This document shows, piece by piece, positions 11,735 to 22,050 of a stretch of 64,000 bases of DNA (positions within the stretch are counted from its first letter, which is position 1; the number at the start of each line of letters is the position of its first letter). Origin of the DNA: Cherax quadricarinatus (lineage: Eukaryota > Arthropoda > Malacostraca > Decapoda > Parastacidae); NCBI RefSeq assembly GCF_038502225.1, contig NC_091307.1, forward strand, positions 22,972,788-23,036,787, given 5' to 3'. Under the pieces are notes generated by a model. That model saw nothing but the letters and a program-made list of their open reading frames with translations. It was not told the DNA's origin and ran no database searches. A program made the position numbers and the translations under genes.

Positions 11735-11868
11735 TTTTTTTCCCCAACAAACTGGCCATATCCCACCAAGGCAGGGTGACCTAAAAAGAAAAACGAATTT
11801 CTTTTTAAATTTAGTAACGAATACAGAAGGGGTTACTAACCCTTTGCTCCACTTCCCCATGGTTCATA
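11735..11868 (-). mobile_element. Short SINE-like element made of RTE-like LINE 5' and 3' ends
   Basis: Read on the minus strand, it starts with CCATGGGGAAGTGGA and GTTAGTAACCCCTTCTG, which match the 5' UTR of the RTE-like LINEs (near 48,972 and 49,050). It then passes directly into GTCACCCTGCCTTGGTGGGA and an A tail, which match the 3' UTR of the same family (for example 21,992-22,028). The whole coding region is missing, leaving about 135 bp. It looks like a minimal non-autonomous derivative. It lies in the 648-bp intron 11,540-12,187. Confidence 0.6.
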
Positions 11869-12187
11869 AAATAATCACTGCCAAATATTTAAGTTATGGT
11901 CCTTCATAAACTAACATGTTTCAAGCCTATGTGTAGAAGCTGCCTTGATATCACCAGGACACTAAATAGTACGAAAAATAAGGGAGGATTGAGGAAGTGA
12001 AGTGGCCGCCAAAACTATACAGTATGGTATCTCCTAATATGAATTATCTTTTATTAGAATATAAATTAAAGGACTTATCAGTATTAATAAATAGATTAAT
12101 TACCATCTTACAATTGCACAATGTACATGTGTCAGTGTATAGTATTTTTTATATTCACTAACAAAGTTTTTCACAAACTGTACTTAC

Positions 12188-12398
12188 ATTATTCACAAAG
12201 ATGCTAACTGCTGCACACAATCTATCAGGTCTGAATGCCTGAATAGCTAACACCTGGTACATGGACTGACCAATTGGTGTGAGCTGTTTCTCCGTTTCCC
12301 AAATGGTTGGAACATTCAGCTCAGCAGTTGCAGACTCAAGCCAGTTCTGGAAATCCTTGTTTCCCACAAACCGGTCCACATTACCAAAAGCTGGCACT
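12188..12398 (-). CDS. DYNC1H1: Dynein heavy chain exon 7 (AAA6 region)
   Basis: The exon encodes VPAFGNVDRFVGNKDFQNWL, then TPIGQSMYQVLAIQAFRPDR and AAVSIFVNN. The IGQ...IQAFRPDRL stretch is a hallmark of the cytoplasmic dynein 1 heavy chain. The acceptor is TTTTTGTACAG|AG and the donor AATAAT|GTAAGT, ending in phase 0. Confidence 0.95.
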
Positions 12399-12692
12399 CT
12401 GTACAAAAACACACATTTATTACATTTCTGGCAGTATGTGTTAGCAACACTTCCTGGATATTAAAAACATCAAGGAAATAATAAAATATCCTGCAAACTG
12501 ATATTTTATTTCTACTTTTTTTTTTAAACTTACAGCCTAGGATTAGACATGTGATAGAGCAGATTTGGGAAAAATACAGGAAATGTTGATACATGGTAAA
12601 CTTGTTTCAAGGAAGGTGCAAGGCATCCACTATAGTACAAAGATAAATGTCTGTCATATGAGGGGAAACCTTAACATGGATGTGGGAAGTTG

Positions 12693-12763
12693 CTATGGAT
12701 ATGTTAATTATTTTAGACTGTTGCTTTTCTCGCAACAGTCTAAAGTACTTCACATATCCATAG
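12693..12763. repeat. Two-step hairpin
   Basis: The outer arms CTATGGATATGT (12,693-12,704) and ACATATCCATAG (12,752-12,763) enclose the inner arms TTTAGACTGTTGC (12,712-12,724) and GCAACAGTCTAAA (12,732-12,744). All four arms pair perfectly, with a 7-base loop. The surrounding 12,540-13,100 is otherwise unrecognised. Confidence 0.7.
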
Positions 12764-13454
12764 GGAGAAGTTTAGCTTTACAGGATAATGCATCTGAATT
12801 AAAATGGAAGTTGTACCATTTCCTGCTTCAGATGACACCGAATGAAAAATTTAGAGAAGATGCAGAAATTGGAAGACAGTAATGTCTAAACATATAAATA
12901 TTAAGAATGTATAGCAGCATGGACATGTGATAAAGTACCCAAGACTAAGAGCAGTGAATTCTCAGTATAAAAGTTGAAAAAGTAAAACTCAATAAGAACC
13001 ACATATGAATAAGCCTCTTTAGATTAGTTGAGAGTGCACAAAATGTTAATCAACCCATTTCTTCCCAAATTCTTAAACGACCATTCAGAGTTAGGCCTTT
13101 ATTTTATACAAGTCTCCCTCAACATTCGCGTTTTCAACTTTCGCGGGCTTCACACATTCGCGAATTACCAACCGCCAAATTCCAAGCCTCCAAATTCCCA
13201 GCCGCCAAATCATGTTTAAGTTTCCTGCCACCTGCGAGTCCCTACTACCCTCCCTCCGACCCCCGCAAATGGCAGCCAGCCCTCCCACCAGTGTGGCGAG
13301 TGTTTTGTTTATTCATTATTTGCTATTAAACTACAGTATAAATAATGTAAACCCATTCATGACTGCATATTGGAATGGCTCTTCGGACAGGTATTGGACA
13401 GTGACATGTGTTTACTCTTGAACACAGCAAACAATCAAACATTCCTGCTATAGT

Positions 13455-13868
13455 AGTACTAATAGTAGTAGTACTAGTACTAATAGTAGTAGTACTAGTA
13501 CTAATAGTAGTAGTACTAGTACTAATAGTAGTAGTACTAGTACTAATAGTAGTAGTACTAGTACTAATAGTAGTAGTACTAGTACTAATAGTAGTAGTAC
13601 TAGTACTAATAGTAGTAGTACTAGTACTAATAGTAGTAGTACTAGTACTAATAGTAGTAGTACTAGTACTAATAGTAGTAGTACTAGTACTAATAGTAGT
13701 ACTAGTACTAATAGTAGTAGTACTAGTACTAATAGTAGTAGTACTAGTACTAATAGTAGTAGTACTAGTACTAATAGTAGTAGTACTAGTACTAATAGTA
13801 GTAGTACTAGTACTAATAGTAGTAGTACTAGTACTAATAGTAGTAGTACTAGTACTAATAGTAGTAGC
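13455..13868. repeat. 21-bp minisatellite with palindromic unit
   Basis: About 20 tandem copies of a 21-bp unit such as GTACTAGTACTAATAGTAGT plus A; one copy is 3 bp short near 13,698. Every unit contains the 14-bp palindrome TAGTACTAGTACTA, so the array could extrude cruciforms. It also produces a spurious open frame (VVVLVLI repeated). It occupies the microsatellite position inside the left arm of foldback element 1. Confidence 0.95.
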
Positions 13869-14375
13869 AGTAAATAAATAAATAAATAATAAGTAATAAT
13901 AAATAGTAATAATTAATAATAAAAATTAATAATAATTAATAATAAATAATTAATAATAATTAATAATAAATAATAATTAATAATAATAATTAATAAATAA
14001 TTAAATAATAATAATAAATAATAATAAATAATAATAAATAATAATAAATAATAATAATAAATAATAATAAATAATAATAAATAATAATAATAAATAATAA
14101 ATAATAATAAATAATAAATAATAAATAATAATAATAAATAATAATAATAATAATAAATAATAATAAATAATAATAAATAATAATAAATAATAATAATAAT
14201 AAATAATAATAAATAATAATAAATAATTAATAATAAATAATAAATAATAATAATAAATAATAATAAACAATAATAATAAATAATAATAAATAATAATAAT
14301 AATAATAAATAATAATAAATAAATAATAATAAATAATTAATAATAAATAATTAATAATAAATAATAATAATAAAT
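13869..14375. repeat. (TAA)n microsatellite, about 500 bp
   Basis: A nearly pure TAA/TAATAA tract with occasional AATT interruptions, next to the 21-bp array in the same arm of foldback element 1. Related (TAA/TTA)n tracts at 15,017-15,071, 15,448-15,478, 16,268-16,340, 58,958-59,177 and 60,011-60,083 sit at the equivalent place in other arms of the family. Confidence 0.95.
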
Positions 14376-14538
14376 ACGATAGAATTGAAGAAGGAAATTG
14401 TACCAAAATACTAGGGAGTGGTTGACACATCGTCAGTGTGGCTTTCTTTATGCTGGAGTGAGCGTTAGTCTCCGTGCTCTTCCAAACACTTCACAATAAT
14501 TCATTGTGTTTGGTGCTTGTAGATTGAGTGCAACTGGA

Positions 14539-14616
14539 GTGGTAGAGGCAGTGGTAGAGGCAGTGGTTGAGGCAGCGGTTGAGGCAGCGGTTGAGGCAGC
14601 AGTTGAGGCAGTGGTA
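14539..14616. repeat. 12-bp minisatellite in foldback arm
   Basis: Tandem GTAGAGGCAGTG and GTTGAGGCAGCG variants, about six copies, at the inner end of the left arm. The same 12-mer occurs at 59,360-59,425 and, inverted, at 59,555-59,840 and 16,078-16,108. Confidence 0.85.
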
Positions 14617-14641
14617 TTTAATAACATACATATTATTAATA

Positions 14642-15018
14642 CAGGTCTCCCTCAACATTCACGTTTTCAACTTTCACGGGCTTCACACATTCACGAATTT
14701 TCAACTGCCAAATTCCCAGCCACCAAATTCCCAGCCACCAAATTCCCAGCCGCCAAATCATATTTAAGTTTCCCACCACCTGCGAGTCCCTACTACCCTC
14801 CCACCGACCCCCGCAACTGGCAGCCAGCCCTCCCACCACTGTGTGGTGAGTGTTTTGTTTGTTTACTATTTGCTATTGAACTACAGAATAAATAATGTAA
14901 ACCCATTCATGACTGCATATTGGAATGGTTATTCGGACAGGTATTAGACGGAGACATCATGTGTTTACTCTTGAACACAGCAAAGAATTAAATATTTCTG
15001 CTACAGCTAATAATAACA

Positions 15019-15074
<56 letters not shown>

Positions 15075-15441
15075 TAATAAATATGATATAATTGAAGAAG
15101 GAAATTGTACAAAAATACGAGGGAGTGGTTGACACATCGTCAGTGTGACTTTGTTTACGCTGGAGTGAACATTAGTCTCCCTGCTCTTCCAAACATTTCA
15201 CAATAATTCATTGTGTTTGGTGCTTGTAGATTGAGTGTGACTGGAGTGGTAGAGGCAGTGATTGATTATTTTATTTATAACATATATGTTATTAAATACC
15301 ACTGCCTCAACCGCTGAATTATTGTGAAATGTTTGGAAGAGCAGGGAGATTAATGTTCACTCCAGCATAAACAAAGTCACACTGACGATGTGTCAACAAC
15401 TCCCTAGTATTTTTGTACAATTTCCTTCTTCAATTATCGTA

Positions 15442-15482
<41 letters not shown>

Positions 15483-16014
15483 TGTTATTATTAGCAAGAG
15501 CAGAAATGTTCGATTCTTTGCTGTGTTCAAGAGTAAACACATGATGTCACTGTCTAATACCTTTCCTAATAGCCATTCCAATATGCAGTCATGAATGGGT
15601 TTACATTATTTATTCTGTAGTTTAATAGCAAATAATAAACAAACAAAACACTCACCACACAGTGGTGGGAGGACTGGCTGCCAGTTGTGGGTGTCGGAGG
15701 GAGGGTAGTAGGGACTCGCAGTGGTGGAGGAAGTGGTAGAGTCTGTGGTATTTAATAACATACATGTTATTAACATACATGTTATTAACATACATGTTAT
15801 TAAATAACATACATTATTAAAGCATAACATGTATATATTTAGTACAATTTATGACGTTTTCATGTATTTTATGATTATTAATGGTTCAACAAGTTAAGGA
15901 AGCAGTATTGTAATATATTTCCCTACAATATATTGGGGCACCAAACATTCACGGTTTTTCAACATTCGCGAGGCTCTTGATCCCCTAACCCTCGCGAATG
16001 TTGAGGGAGACCTG
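14642..16014 (+). mobile_element. Foldback-type DNA element 2, nested in element 1
   Basis: A 1,373-bp element with ends CAGGTCTCCCTCAACATTCA and GAATGTTGAGGGAGACCTG, flanked by TA (14,640-14,641 and 16,015-16,016). It has the same arm blocks as element 1 but with a short (TAA)n tract and almost no 12-bp repeats. The arms meet near 15,280 around TAACATATATGTTA. The sequence after 16,016 continues the centre and right arm of element 1, so this copy inserted into the loop of its relative. Confidence 0.75.
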
Positions 16015-16284
16015 TAATAATAATAATACATATTAATAATATGTATTATTATTATTTATAACATGTAATTAAATACCACTGCCTCTACCATTGCCTCTAC
16101 CCACTGCAGTCGCACTCAATCTACAAGCACCAAACACAATGAATTATTTTGAAATGTTTGGAAGAGCACGGAGACTAACGCTCACTCCAGCATAAAGAAA
16201 GCCACACTGACGATGTGTTAACCACTCCCTCGTATTTTTGTACAATTTCCTTCTTCAATTCTATCGTATTTATTATTATTATAA

Positions 16285-16340
<56 letters not shown>

Positions 16341-16673
16341 TACTACTACTTCTAGTTAATATTAGCAGTAGCAGATATGTTTCATTTTTTGCTGTGTTCA
16401 AGAGTAAACACATGATGTCACTGTCCAATACCTGTCTGAATAGCCATTCCAATATGCAGTCATGAATGGGTTTACATTATACTTTAGTTTAATAGCAAAT
16501 AATGAACAAACAAAACACTCATCACACTGGTGGGAGGGTTGGCTGCCAGTTGGGGGGGGGTCGGAGGGAGGGTAGTAGGGACTCGCAGTGGTCGAGGAAG
16601 TGGAGGCAGTGGTATTAATATGTTATTAAACCATATCATGTATGTATTTAGTACAATTTACGACATTTTCAGT

Positions 16674-16721
16674 TGTATAGCCCTTGTGGCTTAGCGCTTC
16701 TTTTTAATTATAATAATAATA
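16674..16721 (+). mobile_element. Tiny (about 48 bp) 3' end of an I-clade LINE
   Basis: TTGTATAGCCCTTGTGGCTT, then AGCGCTTCTTTTT and a TAATAA tail, match the 3' end of the complete I-clade element at 37,109-37,165 (same orientation after reversal). It is flanked by duplicated TACGACATTTTCA. The equivalent empty site, without the insert, is present in foldback element 2 near 15,848-15,866. Confidence 0.75.
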
Positions 16722-17040
16722 CGACATTTTCATGTATTTTATGATTGTTCATGGTTCAACAAGTTAAGGAAGAAGTATTGTATAATATTTCCCTACAATA
16801 TATTGGGGCACCAAACATTCGTGATTTTTCAACATTTGCGAGGATCTTGATCCCCTAACCCTCGCGAATGTTGAGGGAGACCTGTACTCAATTTACTCGT
16901 ATATAAAATCAACTTTCCTCATTGAAATTAAATGAAACCATTAATCCGTTCCAGCCCCCAAAAAAACCACCTCAGGGGCAGGAGAAAATACTTCAATATA
17001 AAGCTAATATCAACTCTATGGCTTATTTATCTATCAGAAT

Positions 17041-18077
17041 TTTTTTTTTTTTTTTTTTTCAACAAGTCGGTCGTCTCCCACCGAGGCAGGGTGACCCAAA
17101 AAAGAAAGAAAATCCCCAAAAAGAAAATACTTTCATCATCATTCAACACTTTCACCACACTCGCACATTATCACTGTTTTTGCAGAGGTGCTCAGAATAC
17201 AACAGTCTAGAAGCATACACATATAAAGATACACAACATATCCCTCCAAACTGCCAATATCCCAAACCCCTCCTTTAAAGTGCAGGCATTGTACTTCCCA
17301 TTTCCAGGACTCAAGTCCGACTATATGAAAATAACCAGTTTCCCTGAATCCCTTCACTAAATATTACCCTGCTCACACTCCAACAGATCGTCAGGTCCCA
17401 AGTACCATTCGTCTCCATTCACTCCTATCTAACACGCTCACGCACGCTTGCTGGAAGTCCAAGCCCCTTGCCCACAAAACCTCCTTTACCCCCTCTCTCC
17501 AACCCTTTCGAGGACGACCCCTACCCCGCCTTCCTTCCCCTATAGATTTATATGCTTTCCATGTCATTCTACTTTGATCCATTCTCTCTAAATGACCAAA
17601 CCACCTCAACAACCCCTCTTCTGCCCTCTAACTAATACTTTTATTAACTCCACACCTTCTCCTAATTTCCACACTCCGAATTTTCTGCATAATATTTACA
17701 CCACACATTGCCCTTAAACAGGACATCTCCACTGCCTCCAACCGTCTCCTCGCTGCTGCATTTACCACCCAAGCTTCACACCCATATAAGAGTGTTGGTA
17801 CTACTATACTTTCATACATTCCCTTCTTTGCCTCCATAGATAACGTTTTTTGACTCCACATATACCTCAACGCACCACTCACCTTTTTTCCCTCATCAAT
17901 TCTATGATTAACCTCATCCTTCATAAATCCATCCGCCGACACGTCAACTCCCAAGTATCTGAAAACATTCACTTCTTCCATACTCCTCCTCCCCAATTTG
18001 ATATCCAATTTTTCTTTATCTAAATCATTTGACACCCTCATCACCTTACTCTTTTCTATGTTCACTTTCAACTTTCA
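17041..18077 (-). mobile_element. RTE-like LINE, 5'-truncated copy
   Basis: On the minus strand it encodes the end of the reverse transcriptase (KVNIEKSKVMRVSNDLDKEK, FRYLGVDVSADGFMKDE, YGCEAWVVNAAARRRLEAVE), and after one early stop the GRRGRGRPRKGW tail. It ends in the family 3' UTR (CACCCTGCCTCGGTGGGAGA) and a poly-A tail (T run at 17,041-17,059). It starts abruptly in the RT domain. Short duplications (CAGAATT) flank it at 17,035 and 18,077. It is nearly identical to the copies at 35-37 and 45-47 kb. Confidence 0.9.
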
Positions 18078-18572
18078 GAATTGATCTGACATAATAAACA
18101 CTAAGTAACACAGAAACATGATATATACAGTAGGGCCCCACTTATATGGCGGGTTAGGTTCCAGACTGTTGCCGGAAAGCAGACATCGCCGGAAGGCAGA
18201 ACTCCATTATTTTCCATTTATAAATGCATATAAATGCCAGATAACAAGTGTACACTAAATTATATTAAGTTAGTAATAGAACTAGGCATTAAAAACATGC
18301 AAAGTAAAATACAGTCACAGTAAATTCATTACTTATCTTAAAGTATTTGTAATCTTAATGTAGGGAGAGAGGTGAGTAGTACTTATTTGTAGGAAGTCAG
18401 GTGCAGGTAGCCCAGGTGTAGGTAGCACTGGCTCCTCGTCTCATACTTAATATACGATATTTAAAAAATCCCAGAGATGTAAAATGCACATACAGTACAC
18501 TCATTATTTACCTTAAAATATGTGTAGTCTTAATATAGGAAGAGAGATGAGTAGTATTTATTTGTAAAAAGT

Positions 18573-18628
18573 CAGTGTAGGTAGCCGGTAGGTGTAGCCT
18601 GGGCTACACCTACCGGCTACCTACACTG
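18573..18628. repeat. Perfect 27-bp hairpin with 2-nt loop
   Basis: The arms 18,573-18,599 and 18,602-18,628 (starting CAGTGTAGGTAGCCGGTAGG) are exact reverse complements and the loop is TG. Single-arm relatives (CAGGTGTAGGTAGCACTGG, about 18,413) lie upstream. It is part of the Tigger-like element. Confidence 0.95.
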
Positions 18629-18679
18629 TGGCCCAGAGCCATATTATTAACATCAACATGCCTTGTTTACTGAATTTAA

Positions 18680-20829
18680 CCCTTTGACTGTTTCAGGCCC
18701 CTTTCTGAAACTGTCATTCTATGTCGCTAAATTAAAAAAAAAAAAAAAAAAATTATTTTTCTTATGAAATGATAGAGAATCTTTTCCCGATGGTAATGAC
18801 ACCAAAAGTTCAAAATTTGGTCGAAAACTCATGGAATTACGCTCCCACGAAGTTAGCGGTCTCGGCGACATATGCGTATCGGCGATTTCGCCGACTTTGA
18901 GCCCTATTTTCAGCCAATTTCATTGTTCTAGTTGATCAAACTCATAGCTACTTCTTTAGAACTCCATTTTATCTATCAGCTGAGTACAAGAAACCTCCCA
19001 TTTATCAATTTGGACTACCCAATATTGTGGTCAGAAATTGGCAATTTGGCCAATTTCATGCAAACTAAAAAAGATGCCAATTTCAAAATAGGGTCCAGAA
19101 TAAACAAGGTAGACATTCTTGGCACTAAAATAACATATCCTCTGTTCATTAGTCACATCTCTAGGCCCCTCTTATATTATTATTGCTTTCTATTTTGATT
19201 TTTTATTCATACAAAAAAATACAAAATTTACTGTTATGCAGACTACTGCATTATTGTAAAAATGGTATAAATAATATCAGTGCACTAGTGAAAGAATATT
19301 AGACTCCCCAGTTGAAGTGTATTGGACGTGTGGTGTGATTTGTTTACCCCTGAACATAGGTAAAAATCGAACATTTCCGCTACTTTGAGCTAAGTTTTAA
19401 CCCTTTCAGGGTCCGTCCCATAGATCTACGGCTTTACGTTCAGGGTCCAAACCGTAGATCTACGCCATGAGCTCAGCTCACTCTGATAAACTGTGAGTGG
19501 TACATTTGGGCCTAGATATGAGAGAATACATCTATGTGGTATGTGTGCACCACATAAAACAGATCCTGCAGCACACTGTGTATAATGAGAGAAAAAAAAT
19601 GAAATCATGATTTTTCGATTAAAACAGCAACTTTGCAGTGTTTTTTCATATGTTTTTTATAGTTGTATTTGCGATTTCTTGGTCTCATTTGATAGAATGG
19701 AAGACATATTACAGAAATAGAGATGATTTTGATTGGTTTTAACATTGGACATGGCTTGAAACTGAGCTCAAAGTAGCGGAAATGTTAAATTTTTGCCGAT
19801 ATTCAAGAGTAAACAAACGACCTCACACGTCTAATACACATCAGCTGGTGGGTCTAATATACATTCACAAATATGGTGATGATATTTATACAATTATTAC
19901 AGTATTGCATAACAGTAAATCTTCTATTTTTTGGTGTGAATAAAAATTCATTATGTGAATAAAAAATCAAAATGGAATTTATTTGTAAAGCCTCAAAACA
20001 TAACTAATGAACAGAGGAAATGTTAGTTTAGTGCCAGGAATGCCTACATTGTTCATTCTGGACCCTATTTTGAAATTGGAATATTTTGAACTTTGTGTTA
20101 AATTGACCAAATTAACAATTTCCGATCAATTTATGTTGTAGTTGAAACAGTTGACTTGGCGATTTCTTGTGCTCAATCGATAGAATAGAAGTAATACTAG
20201 TGAAATAGCTAAGAATTTGGTTGATTGGAATAATGTAATTGGCCTAAAATGGGAGTCAAAGTCGGCAAAATCGCCAATTCGTAAATATCGCTGACACATC
20301 AAAATTCGCGAGAGCATAATTTCGTCAATTTTCCACCAAATTTCGTACTTTTTGTTTTATTACCTTCACAAAAAGATTCTCTACGATTTCATAAGAAAAT
20401 ATAACAAATTTTTTTTTTTTAAATTCTTGGACACTGGTGCGTGACTCCAGATTTGGGCCTTGGACCCTGAAAGGGTTAAGGTCGTTTTCATCGTCAAAGT
20501 AATGAAAATCATCTCTATTTCTGTAATATGTTTTCCATTTTATCACCTAAGACCATGAAAACGCAAATACATCAATAAATACTATACGAAAATACACCTC
20601 AAAGTCGGCGTTTTAATCCAAAAAAAACAATGTTTTTTTTTTTCTCATTATGCACTGTGTGCTGCAGGATTTTTTTTATGTGGTGCACACTGATCACAGA
20701 CCCATTCTCTCACATGTGGGCCTACCAGCTTTCTTCCGCTTGATTTGAAGCCGCTAGAATTATTGAGTATATAAACGTCTGAAACACTGGCTCGTAAGAC
20801 GTATATATACGACCAAAACAGTCAAAGGG
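18680..20829 (+). mobile_element. TTAA-flanked MITE, copy 4 (outer, interrupted)
   Basis: The ends CCCTTTGACTGTTTC and ACAGTCAAAGGG lie between TTAA at 18,676-18,679 and 20,830-20,833. The element is split at 19,397-20,479 by another TTAA element in the opposite orientation; without it the length is about 1.07 kb. It carries an open frame (ARTR-type: YQLSTRNLPFINLDYPILWS) homologous to those in copies 2 and 3. Confidence 0.8.
19401..20475 (-). mobile_element. TTAA-flanked MITE, copy 5 (nested in copy 4)
   Basis: A 1,075-bp element between TTAA at 19,397-19,400 and 20,476-20,479. Its ends CCCTTTCAGGGTCC and GGACCCTGAAAGGG match copy 1, and the body is close to copy 1 reversed. The flanks TTTGAGCTAAGTT and GGTCGTTTTCATCG join to restore copy 4, showing precise insertion at a TTAA. 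Confidence 0.85.
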
Positions 20830-21231
20830 TTAATCATTTCTAACAACTACCTTTAGATGCCATCATAAACGAAGGTAGAAGTAATGAATAATTCATGCCG
20901 AAAATTGTAAACAAAAGCGAAGTGGGGGAGTGGCTGGGCCAAACGCAGATTCATACACGTTTTCTCTGATGGCTGAGCAGAGAAAACGTAATGTTGTCCC
21001 TCCACCCGGCTCCACAAGTATTATTACCAGAGCATATAAAATATGCAATAAATGCCAGACAACAAGTTTACACTAACTTATATTAAGTTAGCAATAGAAA
21101 TAGTCATTAAAAACACAATAAAAGGTAAGATACACACAGAGTACACTTATTACTTACCTTAAAATATTAATATTAATGTGTGAGAGGCGAGTGGCAGGGT
21201 GTTTATTGAATAAAATCAAAATGGCACACCA

Positions 21232-21530
21232 TCCTCTAAACATCGATACCATGCCTAACCCTTCTAGGGTAGGGTAGGTGCCTGAGCCGGAGCTTGTAGC
21301 TCACAAGACTGTCATTCCCATTAGCCACCTTGGGGCGGGGATGGCAGACCAGAGAGGCCTAGCTTGTGGCTAGGCCTGGGGACAATTGGTCCCAAAGATG
21401 TGGAGGTATTTGTGCCTCCTCCCATGGTAGACTTAGGTCTCAGACACTCCCTAAAGAGGGAGCCAAGGCCGGGCAACCACTTGGAAAAGGCCCGGGCCAG
21501 GAGAATACCGGCGAATCTTTAATAATAATA
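21232..21530 (+). mobile_element. 3' fragment of a LINE with (AAT)n tail
   Basis: A GC-richer block (CCATGCCTAACCCTTCTAGG, GCCACCTTGGGGCGGGGATG, AGGCCCGGGCCAGGAGAATA) ends in (AAT)n. The tail type resembles that of the I-clade element at 37 kb, but the body does not match it and no coding frame is seen. Flanking ATCCTCTAA copies (21,229 and after 22,050) suggest a target duplication later split by the next insertion. Confidence 0.5.
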
Positions 21531-22050
21531 ATAATAATCCTCTATAGGGGAAGGAAGGCGGGGTAGGGGTCGTCCTCGAAAGGGTTGGAGAGAGGGGGTA
21601 AAGGAGGTTTTGTGGGTAAGGGGCTTGGACTTCCAGCAAGCGTGCGTGAGCGTGTTAGATAGGAGTGAATGGAGACGAATGGTACTTGGGACCTGACGAT
21701 CTGTTGGAGTGTGAGCAGGGTAATATTTAGTGAAGGGATTCAGGGAAACCGGTTATTTTCATATAGTCGGACTTGAGCCCTGGAAATGGGAAGTACAATG
21801 CCTGCACTTTAAAGGAGGGGTTTGGGATATTGGCAGTTTGGAGGGATATGTTGTGTATCTTTATATGTTTATGCTTCTAGACTGTTGTATTCTGAGCACC
21901 TCTGCAAAAACAGTGATAATGTGCGAGTGTGGTGAAAGTGTTGAATGATGATGAAAGTATTTTCTTTTTGGGGATTTTCTTTCTTTTTTGGGTCACCCTG
22001 CCTCGGTGGGAGACGGCCGACTTGTTGAAAAAAAAAAAAAAAAAAAAAAA
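21531..22050 (+). mobile_element. RTE-like LINE, short 3' fragment
   Basis: It begins inside the GRRGRGRPRKGW coding tail (TATAGGGGAAGGAAGGCGGG) and runs through the last codons (DRSEWRRMVLGT) and the complete 3' UTR to a 22-A tail. AATAATCCTCTA is duplicated on both sides. It inserted at the junction of the preceding (AAT)n-tailed fragment and its target duplication. Confidence 0.85.

Larger units (their letters stand above)
13109..16884 (+). mobile_element. Foldback-type DNA element 1 (outer), satellite-loaded arms
   Basis: A 3,776-bp element has inverted ends CAAGTCTCCCTCAACATTCG on the left and GAATGTTGAGGGAGACCTG on the right, flanked by TA (13,107-13,108 and 16,885-16,886). Long inverted arms share blocks in opposite order: ATTTGCTATTAAACTACAGT, ATGACTGCATATTGGAATGG, GAACACAGCAAA, a (TAA)n tract, GAATTGAAGAAGGAAATTG, and a 12-bp GAGGCAGTGGTA repeat. 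The centre is interrupted by a second element of the same family (14,642-16,014). No transposase is present. TA duplications and CAG...CTG ends suggest Tc1/mariner/pogo mobilisation (inference). Confidence 0.75.

Noticed and set aside
13455..13868. Possible CRISPR-like array because of regular repeats
   Set aside because: The units are contiguous with no unique spacers, and the context is a eukaryotic intron.
13408..13881. 157-codon open frame of repeated VVVLVLI
   Set aside because: It is the translation of the 21-bp minisatellite; a 21-bp unit with no stop in that frame stays open by construction.
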